64,000 bases of DNA from an uncultured Eggerthellaceae bacterium. Its GTDB lineage: Bacteria; Actinomycetota; Coriobacteriia; Coriobacteriales; Eggerthellaceae. Of this stretch, positions 43,760 through 54,592 are shown piece by piece (the stretch's first letter is position 1; every line of letters begins with the position of its first letter). The stretch spans positions 1-64,000 of the forward strand of contig CAIFEB010000001.1 in assembly GCA_903789375.1 (NCBI GenBank), read 5' to 3'. The translations under genes were made by a program, and so were the position numbers. A model generated the notes under the pieces. The model searched no databases, had not been told where the DNA came from, and saw nothing but the letters and a program-made list of their open reading frames with translations.

Positions 43760-46531
43760 ATGGCGGGCATGCGGGTACAGGAGCTGGCGAAGGAATTCGG
43801 TATATCGAGCAAGGATATGCTCGATCAGCTGCACAAGATGAAGATAAAGTCCGCGAAGAGCCATGCGAGCATGCTGTCTGACGCCGACGTCAAGAAGGTT
43901 CGCAAGGAGCTTGCCGGCGAGGTGAAGGTCGAAAAGGACGCCAAGGGCCACAAAGAGACCAAGATCGTGACGAAGGAGCAGGTCGAGGCCGAAAAGCGCC
44001 ACGAGGAGGAAGAGCGCGAGCGTCGGCGCGCCGTCGAGAAGGAGCGCGCCACGCGCGAGGCCGAGCGCGCGAAGCGCAAGGCGCCGCACGAGGCCGCAGC
44101 GAAGGATGGTGCGGACAAGCAGGCGCACGGCAAGACGGTGCGCAAGGCCGCTCCGGCGTCGCCGTTCGAGAGTCTGGCGCACCAAATCGAGGACGAGCGC
44201 GAGCGCGTGAAGCGCGAGGCCGCCGCTGCGAAGAAGCGCGCCCGCGTCGAGGCGAACGCGCGCGAGGTGGCCAAGAAGCAGGCCGTCGAGGCCGCCATCC
44301 GCGAGCGCATGAACGGCGGGCACCACAGCTCTCAGCACACCTTGCAGAAACACAAGCCGGTTCCCACGCCCGGTCGCAGCACCAAGGCGTTCAGCTCGCT
44401 TCTGTCGCAGATCGAGTCCGAGCAGAAGCGCATGGCCGAGCAGAGCAAGGCTAAGGCCGAGGCGCGCGGTCAGCGTCGCGGCGACACGCGCAACAACCAG
44501 CACCGGGGTGGCAAGAAGAAGCACCAGCATACCGAGCAGATCGTGCCCGAGCTCGAGCAGAACGCTCCCGAGGGCAAGGACCGCTACGCCAAGATGGCCG
44601 TCCAGGTGGAGAAGCTGCAGCGCGACAAGGTCCTCGCCGAGGCGCGTGCTGCCGTCGCCGCCGCCACCACGCACGAGGGCGAAGGCCGCCGCAAGAAGCG
44701 CAAGGAGAAGCGCGAGGCCGAGGCGCGCGAGAAAGCCGAGCAGGCAGCGATCAAGAAGGGCCTCGATCCGAAGCTAGTTTTGGACGACTCGGTCGTCGAG
44801 GTGCCGCAGAACGCAACCGTCGCCGAGTTCGCCGAAGCGCTCGGCGTGCAGCCCAACGACGTCATCAAGCGCCTGTTCATGCTGGGCCAGGCGCTCACGC
44901 TCACGCAGTCGATGAGCGACGACCTGATCGAGCTCGTGGCCGACGACCTGGGCCGCAAGGTGCGCATCGTGTCTCCCGAGGAGGAGTTCGCGGTCGTCTA
45001 CCACGACACCGAGGACCAGCTCGAGCCGCGTCCGCCGGTCGTCACCGTCATGGGCCACGTCGACCACGGCAAGACGTCGCTGCTCGACGCCATCCGCCAC
45101 ACCGGCGTGGCGAGCAGCGAGGCCGGCGGGATCACGCAGCGCATCGGCGCGTCGGTGGTGCACATCAACGGCCGTCAGATCACGTTCATCGACACCCCGG
45201 GCCACGAGGCGTTCACGGCCATGCGCGCGCGCGGCGCCCAGGTGACCGACGTTATCGTGCTTGTCGTCGCCGCCGACGACGGCGTCATGCCTCAGACCAT
45301 CGAGGCAATCAACCACGCGAAGGCCGCAAACGTGCCGATCGTCGTGGCCGTCAACAAGATCGACAAGCCGGGTGCCAACCCTGACCGCGTGCGCCAGGAG
45401 CTCGTCGAGTACGGCGTCGTGCCCGAGGAGTGGGGCGGCAAGAACATGTTCGTCAACGTGTCGGCCAAGAAGAAGCTGCACATCGACGACCTGCTCGAGA
45501 CCATCCTGCTGCAGGCCGACGTGCTCGAGCTGAAGGCCAACCCCAACGCCGAGGCATCCGGCTTCGTCATCGAGTCCAAGCTGGACAAGGGCCGTGGCCC
45601 TGTGGCGACGGTGCTCGTACAGCGCGGCACGCTCCATCCGGGCGACTACGTCGTTGCCGGCACGTCGTACGGCCGCGTGCGCGCCCTCATCGATCCGCAT
45701 GGCAAGCGCTTCAAGGAAGCTAAGCCGTCGGATCCGGCCGAGGTGCTCGGCCTGAACAGCGTACCGGTCGCCGGCGACGAGTTCCGCGTGTTCGAGAACG
45801 AGCGCGACGCGAAGAAGCTCGCCGAGGAGCGCGCGCTGCGCGAACGTCGCGCGGCTCAGGACAAGCGCTCGCACATGAGCCTGGACGAGCTGTTCAACCG
45901 CATCGAAGAGGGCAAGCAGACCGACCTGAACCTCATCGTGAAGGCCGATGTCCAGGGCTCGATCGAGGCGCTGCGCGATGCGTTCGACAAGATGGACCAG
46001 TCCGAGGTGCGCATCAACATCGTGCACTCCGCCGTCGGCGGCATCACCGAGACGGACGTCACGCTGGCTGCGGCGTCGGACGCCATCATCATCGGTTTCA
46101 ACGTACGCCCGACCGGCAAGTCCAAGCAGCTCGCCGAGAAGGAGAAGGTGGACATCCGCCTGTACCGCGTCATCTACCAGGCTATCGAGGACATCAACGC
46201 CGCACGCGTCGGCCTGCTCAAGCCCGACATCGTCGAGGAGGACACAGGCGTCGCGGAGATTCGCGAGCTGTTCCACGTGCCCAAGGTGGGCACCGTCGCC
46301 GGCTGCTATGTCAACGAGGGCGAGCTGCACCGCGACGACAAGGTTCGCGTCGTGCGCGACGGCACCGTCGTGTTCGAGGGCGAGCTGGCCAGCATGCGCC
46401 GCTTCAAGGACGACGTGAAGTCCGTGAAGCAGGGCTACGAGTGCGGCTTGGGCGTCAAGGGATTCCAGGACCTCAAGGTGGGCGACACCATCGAGGGTTA
46501 CGTCGTGAAGGAAGTCGAGCGTACCGAGTAG
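43760..46531 (+). CDS. infB: Translation initiation factor IF-2
   Basis: 923 residues. The N-terminal IF2_N helix bundle ([20 protein letters not shown]) is followed by about 330 residues of Lys/Arg/Glu/Ala-rich low-complexity sequence. The GTPase has G1 GHVDHGKT (near 431), [12 protein letters not shown]. Domains II-IV end in [18 protein letters not shown]. Delivers formyl-Met-tRNA to the 30S subunit. Length is typical of high-GC Gram-positives. Confidence 0.97.
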   Translation: MAGMRVQELAKEFGISSKDMLDQLHKMKIKSAKSHASMLSDADVKKVRKELAGEVKVEKDAKGHKETKIVTKEQVEAEKRHEEEERERRRAVEKERATREAERAKRKAPHEAAAKDGADKQAHGKTVRKAAPASPFESLAHQIEDERERVKREAAAAKKRARVEANAREVAKKQAVEAAIRERMNGGHHSSQHTLQKHKPVPTPGRSTKAFSSLLSQIESEQKRMAEQSKAKAEARGQRRGDTRNNQHRGGKKKHQHTEQIVPELEQNAPEGKDRYAKMAVQVEKLQRDKVLAEARAAVAAATTHEGEGRRKKRKEKREAEAREKAEQAAIKKGLDPKLVLDDSVVEVPQNATVAEFAEALGVQPNDVIKRLFMLGQALTLTQSMSDDLIELVADDLGRKVRIVSPEEEFAVVYHDTEDQLEPRPPVVTVMGHVDHGKTSLLDAIRHTGVASSEAGGITQRIGASVVHINGRQITFIDTPGHEAFTAMRARGAQVTDVIVLVVAADDGVMPQTIEAINHAKAANVPIVVAVNKIDKPGANPDRVRQELVEYGVVPEEWGGKNMFVNVSAKKKLHIDDLLETILLQADVLELKANPNAEASGFVIESKLDKGRGPVATVLVQRGTLHPGDYVVAGTSYGRVRALIDPHGKRFKEAKPSDPAEVLGLNSVPVAGDEFRVFENERDAKKLAEERALRERRAAQDKRSHMSLDELFNRIEEGKQTDLNLIVKADVQGSIEALRDAFDKMDQSEVRINIVHSAVGGITETDVTLAAASDAIIIGFNVRPTGKSKQLAEKEKVDIRLYRVIYQAIEDINAARVGLLKPDIVEEDTGVAEIRELFHVPKVGTVAGCYVNEGELHRDDKVRVVRDGTVVFEGELASMRRFKDDVKSVKQGYECGLGVKGFQDLKVGDTIEGYVVKEVERTE

Positions 46532-46558
46532 CGCGTACTCGCATCGCTCAAGTTCGAA

Positions 46559-46596
46559 CAGGCGTCGGGCGGATGCGACCGTCCGGCGCCTGTTTT
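46559..46596 (+). terminator. Hairpin between infB and rbfA
   Basis: CAGGCGTCGGGCGG pairs with CCGTCCGGCGCCTG (46559-46572, 46579-46592) with two non-Watson-Crick positions, followed by TTTT. It directly precedes the rbfA ribosome binding site, so partial termination or an mRNA-processing role is possible. Confidence 0.55.
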
Positions 46597-46615
46597 CGCA
46601 AGGAGGCGAACAGCC

Positions 46616-47161
46616 GTGAAGCAAGGAGCATCGAGCCGCCGCGTCAACGAACAGGCGCGGCAGGTCATCGCCGAAATCGTCATGTTCGAGATCAACGACC
46701 CGCGCTTGGATCTGGTGACCATCACCGGGTGCGAGGTGAGCTTCGACCGCAGCGTGTGCAACGTCTACTTCACCGCCGAGAAGGGCTCGTACGAAAGCGT
46801 GCAGAAGGCTCTTGAAGCGGCGTCGGGGCGCATCCGTTCGCTCATGGGGCGGAAGCTGCCGTGGCGCATGGCGCCCGAGCTGCGCTTCTTCCTGGACAAG
46901 TCGGTTGACCAGGCGGAGCGCATCGCCATCGCCATCCAGCACGAGCGCAAGCGCAACGCGGAGCTCGAGGCCGAGCGCGAAGCGCGCAAGGCGGGTATCG
47001 CGGGTGCGGACGCCGGCCAGAAGGCCGCTGAAGAGGAGGAAGACGGCAGCGCTGCCGAATCGGACGCCAACACGGAGGGCGCGACGACCGCAGCCGACGG
47101 CGCCGCCGCGTCGGACGGCGCAGCTGATGGCGCGGGCGATGACGAAGGAGATCGCCGATGA
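46616..47161 (+). CDS. rbfA: Ribosome-binding factor A with acidic/Ala-rich tail
   Basis: 181 residues from GTG 46616 (AAGGAGGCGAACAGCC). The first about 120 residues are the KH-type RbfA domain (RRVNEQARQVIAEIVMFEIN, RIRSLMGRKLPWRMAPELRF) that matures 16S rRNA. The last about 55 residues are Ala/Asp/Glu-rich (AAEEEEDGSAAESDANTEGA) and absent from shorter homologues. Overlaps the next gene by 4 bp. Confidence 0.92.
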   Translation: MKQGASSRRVNEQARQVIAEIVMFEINDPRLDLVTITGCEVSFDRSVCNVYFTAEKGSYESVQKALEAASGRIRSLMGRKLPWRMAPELRFFLDKSVDQAERIAIAIQHERKRNAELEAEREARKAGIAGADAGQKAAEEEEDGSAAESDANTEGATTAADGAAASDGAADGAGDDEGDRR

Positions 47162-48213
47162 CGTGCACGCCGCAGACGAACGCCACGCTGTCCGAAATCG
47201 CCGACAAGCTTGCGGCCTGCGACGATTTCGTCATCTGCGGGCATATGAGCCCCGACGGCGACTGCGTGGGCTCGCAGCTCGCGCTTGCACACGCCCTGCG
47301 CCGCCTTGGCAAGACGGTCACGTGCGTGCTCGTATCCAACGAGAAGCTCGATCCCACGCTCACGTTTCTGCCGGGCGCCGACGAGCTCATCTACGCGGGC
47401 GCGTTCCGGGGCGTGTGCCGCACGTTCGTGGGCGTCGACGTGCCCAATCGCGAGCGCATCGGCCAAGCGGCCGAGAAGCTCTTCGACAAGGCGACGACGA
47501 CCATCACCATCGACCATCACGCGTACGACACGCGGATGTCTCAGCTGGCCTACGTCGAACCCGACTCCGCCTCGACGACGATGCTCGTCTGGGAGGTAGC
47601 GAAGCTGCTCGGGGAGCGCAAGCCCGACGGCGCGCTGCCGTTTCCGGGCATCACGACCGACATCGCCCAATGCGCTTTGTGCGGCCTCATGACCGACACG
47701 GGCGGGTTCCGCTACCAGAACGCCGACGTGCGGTCGTTCAAAGCGGCATCGGAGATGGTGTCGTGCGGCGCGATGCCGTCTGACATCGCACGCGAAGCGT
47801 TCCAGAACCGCTCGATTCCCTCGCTCAAGCTCGAGGCGCTCGCTATCGATCGTATGGAGGTTTTCGCCGATGGCGCCTGCGTGATCAGCTGGGTGTCATT
47901 CGACGACATGTGCGCGGTCGGGGCGACGAAGTCCGATTCGGAACCGCTCATCAACACGCTTCGAACGGTGCGTGGCGCCGAGGTCGCATGCATGCTGCGC
48001 GACCAGCGCTCGTCGGTCAAGGGCAGCCTGCGCGCGAAAGGCGACGTGGACGTCAACAAAATCGCCGCGCTGTTCGGCGGCGGCGGTCACAAGGCGGCTG
48101 CCGGCTTCACGGTCGACCTGCCGTTCCACAAGGCGTACAAGAAGGTCGTCGAGGCGCTCGAGCACGCCGTGCGCGAGCAGGTCGGAGAATGCGGGCAGGT
48201 GGACGCGCAGTGA
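47158..48213 (+). CDS. DHH/DHHA1 phosphoesterase (NrnA-like)
   Basis: 351 residues. DHH motifs HMSPDGDCVGSQLAL and TIDHHAYD plus the C-terminal DHHA1 motif GGGGHKAAAGF identify a manganese-dependent NrnA/Orn-like enzyme that degrades very short RNAs (nanoRNA) and/or 3'-phosphoadenosine 5'-phosphate. This is its standard place between rbfA and truB. Overlaps truB by 4 bp. Confidence 0.9.
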   Translation: MTCTPQTNATLSEIADKLAACDDFVICGHMSPDGDCVGSQLALAHALRRLGKTVTCVLVSNEKLDPTLTFLPGADELIYAGAFRGVCRTFVGVDVPNRERIGQAAEKLFDKATTTITIDHHAYDTRMSQLAYVEPDSASTTMLVWEVAKLLGERKPDGALPFPGITTDIAQCALCGLMTDTGGFRYQNADVRSFKAASEMVSCGAMPSDIAREAFQNRSIPSLKLEALAIDRMEVFADGACVISWVSFDDMCAVGATKSDSEPLINTLRTVRGAEVACMLRDQRSSVKGSLRAKGDVDVNKIAALFGGGGHKAAAGFTVDLPFHKAYKKVVEALEHAVREQVGECGQVDAQ

Positions 48214-49208
48214 AGCGCGGGCAAACCGACCTGTCGCTCGTCGTCGCGGTGAACAAACCCGAGGGCATGACCTCGCACGATGTGGTCAACCGCTGCCGCA
48301 CCATCTTCGGCGAGAAGCGCGTGGGGCACACGGGCACGCTCGACCCGCTCGCGTCGGGCGTGCTGCCCATCTGCATCGGCCCGGCGACCCGGCTGAGCAC
48401 CTACCTGACGGCGAACGAGAAGCGCTATCGCGTGCGCGTCGGGTTCGGCTTCGAAACGGACACCGACGACCGCGAGGGTGCGCCCACGGAACGGGGAACC
48501 GTTCCCAGCAGGCTGTTCGAGGATGATTTCGCGCGGGCGTACCTCGCGGGGCTCATCGGCGAGCACGACCAGGTGCCGCCCGCGTACTCGGCCATCAAGG
48601 TCAACGGCCGCAAGGCGTACGAGCGCGTGCGGCGTGGCGAGGACGTCCAGCTGGAGCCGCGGCGCATCACCATCATGGCAGCAGAGCTCGTACGCGTCGG
48701 CGAGGACGACATGGCGCGGGCTTTCTGGGACGTCGACTTCGCGGTGTCGAAGGGGACCTACATCCGCGCCATCGCACGCGACATGGGCCGCGAGCTGGGA
48801 TGCCCGGCGCATGTCGAAGAGCTCGAGCGGACGCGGTCGGGGCGCATCGCGCTCGACGACTGCGTGTCGCTCGAATCGCTCGCATCGCTCAAGGAGCAGG
48901 CGGCGATCGACCCCGTGCGCATCCTCGGATGCCGGTTCGCATTCGCGGACGACATCGAGAAGCGCGTGGCGAACGGCGCGCCGGTGGACGCCGCCGCGCT
49001 GCGTCTGTACAAGCCGCTCCCGATGGTGGGCGACGAGCGCATCTGCGCGTGCTCGACGACGCTCGAGCCGTCTGATGCCGCGCCCTCGCAGGGCGAGGTG
49101 GTTGCGCTCGTGGCGGAGAACCGGCTCATCGCGTTGTACGCCTACGACGAGCGCGACGGGTTGTTCCGTTCGAAGTGCGGTTTCGCAGAGGGGGTCTATC
49201 GTGGCTGA
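48210..49208 (+). CDS. truB: tRNA pseudouridine-55 synthase
   Basis: 332 residues from GTG 48210. The catalytic Asp lies in GHTGTLDPLASGVLP; KPEGMTSHDVVNRCR and GTYIRAIARDMGRELG are conserved. Makes pseudouridine 55 in the T loop of tRNA. The C-terminal extension after about 240 resembles a PUA-like region. Overlaps ribF by 8 bp. Confidence 0.94.
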   Translation: MKRGQTDLSLVVAVNKPEGMTSHDVVNRCRTIFGEKRVGHTGTLDPLASGVLPICIGPATRLSTYLTANEKRYRVRVGFGFETDTDDREGAPTERGTVPSRLFEDDFARAYLAGLIGEHDQVPPAYSAIKVNGRKAYERVRRGEDVQLEPRRITIMAAELVRVGEDDMARAFWDVDFAVSKGTYIRAIARDMGRELGCPAHVEELERTRSGRIALDDCVSLESLASLKEQAAIDPVRILGCRFAFADDIEKRVANGAPVDAAALRLYKPLPMVGDERICACSTTLEPSDAAPSQGEVVALVAENRLIALYAYDERDGLFRSKCGFAEGVYRG

Positions 49209-50139
49209 AAGTCCAGCTCAGATAGTTGTTCTTGACGGATCGCCGCAGGCGATGGACGTGCTGCGGCACAGCTCGTGCGCGTTCGGCGTGTTCGACGGCG
49301 TTCACAAGGGCCATTGCTACATCATCGGCCGGGCTATCGCCGCGGCGAAGGAGCGCGGGGGACGGTCGGTCGTGCTCACGTTCGACCGCGATCCCGACGA
49401 GCTGTTTCGTCCCGACAAACTGAAAAAGCTGCTCTCGAACGAGGACCGATTGAAGGCGCTTGCGACGACCGGCGTCGACGCCGTGGCGGTCCTGCGGTTC
49501 ACGCGCGATTTCGCGGCGCTCGAACCCGAGGTGTTCCTCGACTCGACGTTCGACCGTGCGCTGCCGGCGAGCATCCATGTGGGCTGCGACTTCGCCTACG
49601 GGGCGCGTGCGGCGGGAAGCCTTTCTGACCTCAAACGGTGGGGAGGCGCCCACGGCGTGGACGTTGACGGCTACGACCTCGTCAGCGAAGACGGCGCGCC
49701 CATCACGGCGACGCGCATCCGCGGGCTGCTCGCCACGGGCGATGTCGCCGAGGCGAATGAGCTCCTGGGTCGGCCGTACCGCGTGCACGGCACTGTGCGC
49801 GAGGGCCGTGGCGAGGGCCGCGACCTGGGATTTCGCACGGCGAACCTCGTCGTCAGCCCGCAGATGCGCGCGCTCGGCGACGGCGTGTACGCCGCCTGGG
49901 CCGAAGTCGAGGGCGCCCGGTACAAGGCGGCTGTATCGGTGGGCATCGCGCCGACGTTCGCCGACGAGGCGACGGCGACGATGGAGATTCACCTGCTCGA
50001 CTTCGACCGCAACATCTACGGGCAGGACATCGCCGTCGACTTCATGGCATGGCTGCGGCCGATGATGAAGTTCTCCTCGACCGAGGAGCTGGTGAGCACG
50101 GTCATGGGCAATATCGCGTGGGTGCGCGAAAACCTGTAG
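49201..50139 (+). CDS. ribF: Bifunctional riboflavin kinase / FAD synthetase
   Basis: 312 residues from GTG 49201. The N-terminal FMN adenylyltransferase has FGVFDGVHKGH (HxGH-like nucleotide site) and the C-terminal kinase has GRPYRVHGTVREGRGEGRDL and FRTANL. Produces FMN and FAD. Last gene of the translation operon. Confidence 0.94.
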   Translation: MAESPAQIVVLDGSPQAMDVLRHSSCAFGVFDGVHKGHCYIIGRAIAAAKERGGRSVVLTFDRDPDELFRPDKLKKLLSNEDRLKALATTGVDAVAVLRFTRDFAALEPEVFLDSTFDRALPASIHVGCDFAYGARAAGSLSDLKRWGGAHGVDVDGYDLVSEDGAPITATRIRGLLATGDVAEANELLGRPYRVHGTVREGRGEGRDLGFRTANLVVSPQMRALGDGVYAAWAEVEGARYKAAVSVGIAPTFADEATATMEIHLLDFDRNIYGQDIAVDFMAWLRPMMKFSSTEELVSTVMGNIAWVRENL

Positions 50140-50163
50140 GCGCATACGCTGGTGTATGCTCAC

Positions 50164-50204
50164 AAGGCCGGATTTCGAAAAAACGAAGCCCGGCTTTGTC
50201 GATT
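50164..50204. terminator. Terminator between convergent ribF and yfcE
   Basis: AAGGCCGGATTTCG pairs imperfectly with CGAAGCCCGGCTT across AAAAA (50164-50196), followed by TTGTCGATTTT. The A-rich loop and T-rich flank suit termination of the rightward operon. Confidence 0.55.
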
Positions 50205-50331
50205 TTGGCCATCTCGACGGGGTGCTCGCGTCAGGGCGGCATCGCACGGTGCTGAGCTGGCCCCAGGCAGCGAGCCACGCTGGCTTGCGTGAAGGGCGGG
50301 ACCGTCTCGGGTGAAGAGCCGTATCGGATTC

Positions 50332-50880
50332 CTACAGGGCAAGCTCCTGCAGCGTCGTACCGTCTTCGAGCCGGCACAGGCGTGCGCAATCGTCGTCGAC
50401 GACGGCATAGCTCGCCGTGCCGTCCTTGGGGATGGATGTGCTTCCTGGATCCAGAAACACCAGGCTGTCCCGCTGCTCGAGCACCTTCACATGCGTGTGG
50501 CCGCTTGCGAACACCGTTCCTGCGGGAAGCTTCGGCGGGTCTTCCGGCGCAAGGTGCAAACGATGGCCGTGCGTGAGGAAGAGCGTGCGCGCAGGCGTTG
50601 CGATCTGCGCGTAGGGCGCCATGCACGGGAAATCGAGCACCCACTGGTCCACCTCGGCTTCGCAGTTGCCCTTGACAGCGACGATGCGGTCAGCGTAGCG
50701 GTTGAGGATGTCGGCCGTGCGCTGGGGATCGTACCCTTCGGGCAGGGCGTTGCGCGGGCCGTGGTAGAGCAGGTCGCCGAGCAGGGCGATGCGGTCGGGA
50801 TCGACCTCGTCGATGCGCGCAGCGAGTTTTTCCGCTGCTGCAGCGGAGCCGTGGATGTCGGATGCGATGAGGATGATCAC
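50332..50880 (-). CDS. yfcE: YfcE-type metallophosphoesterase
   Basis: 182 residues from GTG 50880 (GAAAGGACTCCC upstream); the ATG at 50988 is not needed for the fold. Metal-binding motifs in order: SDIHGS, LLGDLLYHGPRN, VKGNCE, LTHGHR and SGHTH. YfcE enzymes hydrolyse phosphodiesters in vitro; the natural substrate is uncertain. Convergent with the ribF operon and upstream, on the same strand, of nothing else in the window. Confidence 0.88.
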   Translation of the reverse strand: MIILIASDIHGSAAAAEKLAARIDEVDPDRIALLGDLLYHGPRNALPEGYDPQRTADILNRYADRIVAVKGNCEAEVDQWVLDFPCMAPYAQIATPARTLFLTHGHRLHLAPEDPPKLPAGTVFASGHTHVKVLEQRDSLVFLDPGSTSIPKDGTASYAVVDDDCARLCRLEDGTTLQELAL

Positions 50881-50997
50881 GGGAGTCCTTTCGGTTGGGT
50901 GGCGACGGTTGGATGACATCGGCCAGCTTCCACCGAGCTGTCTGCCGGCGGTGTCGGCCCGGCATCGAGCACGCGAGCGCTGCACCAAGCGCCCCGA

Positions 50998-52221
50998 TCA
51001 CTTCAAATCGTAGCAGTAGTCGCGGATCTGCACGCGGTGGGTGCTGTTCGGGAACAGGTGGCGGTGCAGTGCCAGGAAGTAGCTGTCGGTCATCGACGAG
51101 ATGTAGTCGACGACGATCGTGTTGGGGTCCTGCGCCAGGTAGCCTTCGGGCGTGATGCTCTTCGAGTCGTGGCAGAGGCGCTGCACGTGGTGGAGGAAGA
51201 CCGGCGACGACTCATCGCCGCGCTCGAGGTCGGTGAGCAGCCGTTCGTACATCTCGGAAAACATCTCCTGCACGACGTTGCGCGCATCGGCAGCCAGACC
51301 CTCGCGGTCGTAGATGCGCTCGTAGTTCTGCCGTTTTGCGCGGACGAGGTCGCGAAACCCTTCCTCGCTCAGGGCGATGTGGTCGGTGCGGTAGCTGTGG
51401 TTGACGATGTCGACCGTCAGGTTGTTGAGGATCTGCGCGTTCGTCGTGCCGATGTAGTCGGAATCGAACGAATCGGGCGAGTCGATGAGCCCCATGGCCA
51501 TGGCGTCCTGGCGGTCCTTGCCCACGTAGGCCACCATGTCGCAGATGCGCACGACGCAGCCCTCGAGCGTGGACGGCCGCAGCTGCTTGATGGCGGAAGC
51601 GTTGCGCGTGCATGCGTCAACCGTTTCATCGAGCTGGGAGAACGTCGTGCAGTCGCCGGTTTTCAGCACCTGCTGGGCGAACTCGCCGTTGTGGCAGAGG
51701 GCGCCGTCGAGCGTCTGCAGGCTGATGTTTCGCCGGTACAGGCGGTCCATCACGCGCACCGACTGCACGTTGTGGTGGAAGCTCCGCCCGGTGCGCTCTT
51801 CCAGACACTCGCTCAGGAAGCGTTCGCCCGCGTGGCCGAACGGCGTGTGCCCCAGGTCGTGTCCGAGCGCGATGGCCTCGATGAGCTGCGTGTTCAGCCC
51901 CAGAAGCTCGCCGACGGCGCGCGCTGCGCGGCTTACGAGCTGGACGTGCAGTCCGCGTCGGCAGATCTCGTCGTTCTCGACGAGGCTGAAGACCTGCGTC
52001 TTGTCAGCGTAGCGGTTGTAGGCTGGCAGGTTCAGGATCTTCTCGATGTCGCGCGCGAATGCGGGGCGGGTGAGCGTCGCCGCATCGTGCGGATTGTCCT
52101 CGCGGCGCGTGACGTTCTCGTCGCGAAACGCGCAGGGGTTGACCCAATGGTCTTCACGGTCTTCGCGGATGGTCCGCTCGATGGCTGGGTCGAGGGTGAG
52201 ATAGGGGACTTCCGTGCTCAT
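50998..52221 (-). CDS. dgt: Deoxyguanosinetriphosphate triphosphohydrolase-like HD enzyme
   Basis: 407 residues from ATG 52221 (AAGGAGCCTGC upstream). HD-domain residues occur in TRPAFARDIEKILNLPAYNR, GLHVQLVSRAARAV, ALGHDLGHTPFGHAGE and later ICDMVAYVGKDRQDA. Hydrolyses dNTPs to deoxynucleosides and triphosphate, adjusting dNTP pools. It stands back to back with dnaG, so a replication link by regulation is plausible. Confidence 0.9.
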   Translation of the reverse strand: MSTEVPYLTLDPAIERTIREDREDHWVNPCAFRDENVTRREDNPHDAATLTRPAFARDIEKILNLPAYNRYADKTQVFSLVENDEICRRGLHVQLVSRAARAVGELLGLNTQLIEAIALGHDLGHTPFGHAGERFLSECLEERTGRSFHHNVQSVRVMDRLYRRNISLQTLDGALCHNGEFAQQVLKTGDCTTFSQLDETVDACTRNASAIKQLRPSTLEGCVVRICDMVAYVGKDRQDAMAMGLIDSPDSFDSDYIGTTNAQILNNLTVDIVNHSYRTDHIALSEEGFRDLVRAKRQNYERIYDREGLAADARNVVQEMFSEMYERLLTDLERGDESSPVFLHHVQRLCHDSKSITPEGYLAQDPNTIVVDYISSMTDSYFLALHRHLFPNSTHRVQIRDYCYDLK

Positions 52222-52484
52222 GCAGGCTCCTTCGAACTGAGTGCGATGCATGCTCCGCAGGCGGTTGGCCGACGCCGAGCGTCCCCGCATCCGGGTGCAG
52301 GAAACGCGCCGGGCATGCCGCGTTTTTGCGAAGCACGCCTCTTCTGCGAGCCGAACGGCCGAGCGCATCACGCGAATCTTGGGCATCCGTCCTGCAGAAC
52401 TCACGAGCGTGCGTGCGGCATCCAGCCCGCTTTCATGGTTTTCGCGGCTATTGTAGCGCAGGCGCGAATGCGAGCGCCTCGGGC

Positions 52485-52490
52485 TATACT
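52485..52490 (+). promoter_or_regulatory. -10 element of dnaG
   Basis: TATACT preceded by GGGC, 90 bp before dnaG, in the 359-bp divergent gap 52222-52580. The same TATACT occurs in the ilv and def promoters. No gene is seen in the gap. Confidence 0.45.
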
Positions 52491-52580
52491 GGTAAGGCTT
52501 CGGCTGCACATGCTCGGAAGCTCCGAGCCGCGCTATCGGCAGCCGGCAAGCAACGTACGAACATGACGGGGAAGGAATTC

Positions 52581-54467
52581 ATGAGCGGCATCAGCCAAGA
52601 GGACATCGAACGCGTCCGCGAGGCGAGCGATCTGGTCGCAATCGTCGGCGAGCGCATCCCGTTGCGCCAGCGCGGGCGTGAGTTCTGGTGCTGCTGCCCT
52701 TTCCACAACGAGAAGACGCCATCGTTCAAGATCGACCCCGACCGGCAGCTGTGGCATTGCTTCGGCTGCGGCGAGGGCGGCGACGTGTTCGGGTTCGTCA
52801 TGAAGGCCGATGGACTGCCATTTCCCGATGCCGTGCGAGCGCTCGCGGAGCGCGCGCACATCGAGCTGTCGAACAGCGGAAACGCGGGCGGCATCGGTTC
52901 GAGCGAGAAGGCGCGGCTTCTCGCCGTGTGCAAGGAGACCGCGGCGTTCTACCACGAGCAGCTCATGCGGTCGAAAACGCCCGAGGCGCAGGCGGCGCGC
53001 GACTACCTTTCGAGCCGCAAGCTCGGCGGCGAGGTGCCCAACCGGTGGTGCCTGGGCTTCGCGCCGGGTCGTGGCGAGCTCGTGCGCCATTTGATGTCTC
53101 TTGGCTTCAAACCCGACGAGTTGGTGAAGGCGAACGTGGCCGTACAGCGCGACGGGAGGGCGCGCGACCGGTTCTTCAACCGGGTGATGTTTCCCATCGC
53201 GGACGCTCAGGGCGCGTACATCGCCTTCGGTGGGCGCGTGATCGGGACGGGCGAACCCAAGTACCTCAACTCGCAGGAGACGCCGCTGTTCCACAAGTCG
53301 CGCGTGCTCTACGGTCTGGACAAGGCGAAGGCGACGATGGCCGCCACCGGCACGGCGATCATCGTGGAGGGCTACACCGACGTCATCGGGCTGCACGAGG
53401 CGGGCATCACGAACGCCGTGGCGACGCTGGGAACGGCGCTCACGATGAGCCACATCCGCATCATCTCGCGGCATGCGAACAAGCGCATTGTGTACCTGTT
53501 CGACGGCGATGCCGCAGGTCAGCGCGCTGCCGACCGCGCTCTAGAGTTCATCGACGACAGCATGACGCCCGAAGCCGGCCGCATGCGCGTCGAACTGTTC
53601 GCCGTCACGCTGCCCGACAACCTCGACCCGAAGGAGTACGTTACGGCAAACGGCGGCGAGGCGCTGCGAAACATCATCGACACGCAGGCGAAGCCGCTGC
53701 TCAAGTACGGCATCGACCGCAGGCTGGCGAACGCCGACCTTTCCACCGCGGAAGGCCGCTCGAAGGCGTTCTCGGACGCGATCGCCGTGCTCGCTCCCAT
53801 CAAGGACTCGCTTCTGGCCAAAGACTACGCCAAGCAGATCGCCGGCGTCGTGCGCATGCGCGAGACCGATGCGCTCGACGCGCTCGCGCACCTGCGGCCG
53901 CCCCGGCGCATGGGCGAGGGCGCAAGCGAGAACGCACGGCCCGTGTACAATCCCGATTTCGCCCCCGGACAGGTGCAGGGCGCATCGAAACTGCCTCCGA
54001 CCGAGCTCAACCGTCGGCGTTTCGAGGCGCAGCTGCTCGCGCTGGTCGCACAGTATCCGCAGCTCGGGCTTCAGCATGCCGATGCGCTCGGTGACACGCG
54101 CTGGCACGAGCGCGTGCACGAGCAGCTCGCGGCGCGCATACTGGAAATCCTCGCGGACAACCCCGCCGCCGGCGCCGCGCAGATAGTCGCGGGCTGCGCC
54201 GAGACCGTGCCGATCGCATCGCGCATCCTCACGGCGGACACGGGCACCGACGAGGCGACCGCGGACACCATGGCCACCTATCTTGCCGACGAGCTTGCCA
54301 TCGGCGACATGGAGGACACGGTCGCGGAGATGAACGAGCAGCTCAAACGCGATACCGCGCTCGAAGACGACGAGCGGAACCTGCTGTTCCAAAGCGCGAC
54401 TGCCCTTCAGAGGACCATCAAGGACAGACGCGCCGCCCATCGCAAGACGAACTTCGGGATCCTGTAA
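52581..54467 (+). CDS. dnaG: DNA primase
   Basis: 628 residues from ATG 52581 (GGGGAAGGAATTC; ATG 52563 also possible). CHC2 zinc finger ([25 protein letters not shown]), Toprim catalytic core ([32 protein letters not shown]) and a C-terminal helicase-binding domain (about 450-628). Synthesises RNA primers for replication. In many Actinobacteria it is followed by rpoD; here def follows after 319 bp. Confidence 0.96.
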   Translation: MSGISQEDIERVREASDLVAIVGERIPLRQRGREFWCCCPFHNEKTPSFKIDPDRQLWHCFGCGEGGDVFGFVMKADGLPFPDAVRALAERAHIELSNSGNAGGIGSSEKARLLAVCKETAAFYHEQLMRSKTPEAQAARDYLSSRKLGGEVPNRWCLGFAPGRGELVRHLMSLGFKPDELVKANVAVQRDGRARDRFFNRVMFPIADAQGAYIAFGGRVIGTGEPKYLNSQETPLFHKSRVLYGLDKAKATMAATGTAIIVEGYTDVIGLHEAGITNAVATLGTALTMSHIRIISRHANKRIVYLFDGDAAGQRAADRALEFIDDSMTPEAGRMRVELFAVTLPDNLDPKEYVTANGGEALRNIIDTQAKPLLKYGIDRRLANADLSTAEGRSKAFSDAIAVLAPIKDSLLAKDYAKQIAGVVRMRETDALDALAHLRPPRRMGEGASENARPVYNPDFAPGQVQGASKLPPTELNRRRFEAQLLALVAQYPQLGLQHADALGDTRWHERVHEQLAARILEILADNPAAGAAQIVAGCAETVPIASRILTADTGTDEATADTMATYLADELAIGDMEDTVAEMNEQLKRDTALEDDERNLLFQSATALQRTIKDRRAAHRKTNFGIL

Positions 54468-54500
54468 TCAAACGACCGGCGGCCGTCGAGCATCGCACGC

Positions 54501-54592
54501 CCGCACAGGCCTCCATGGGGGGGCGAGGGACCGAAACCGCCGCGCCGCGCTTCTCGAAATCGCGCAACGCGTCCGCACAGACCTCCATGGGG
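54501..54592. repeat. Pair of 22-bp direct repeats, 70-bp period
   Basis: CCGCACAG-R-CCTCCATGGGGGG at 54501-54522 and 54571-54592, one base different. They lie in the 319-bp gap 54468-54786, otherwise without a gene. Confidence 0.5.

Noticed and set aside
44774-46942. 722-codon minus-strand frame over infB
   Set aside because: Shadow of infB, whose GTPase motifs are unmistakable.
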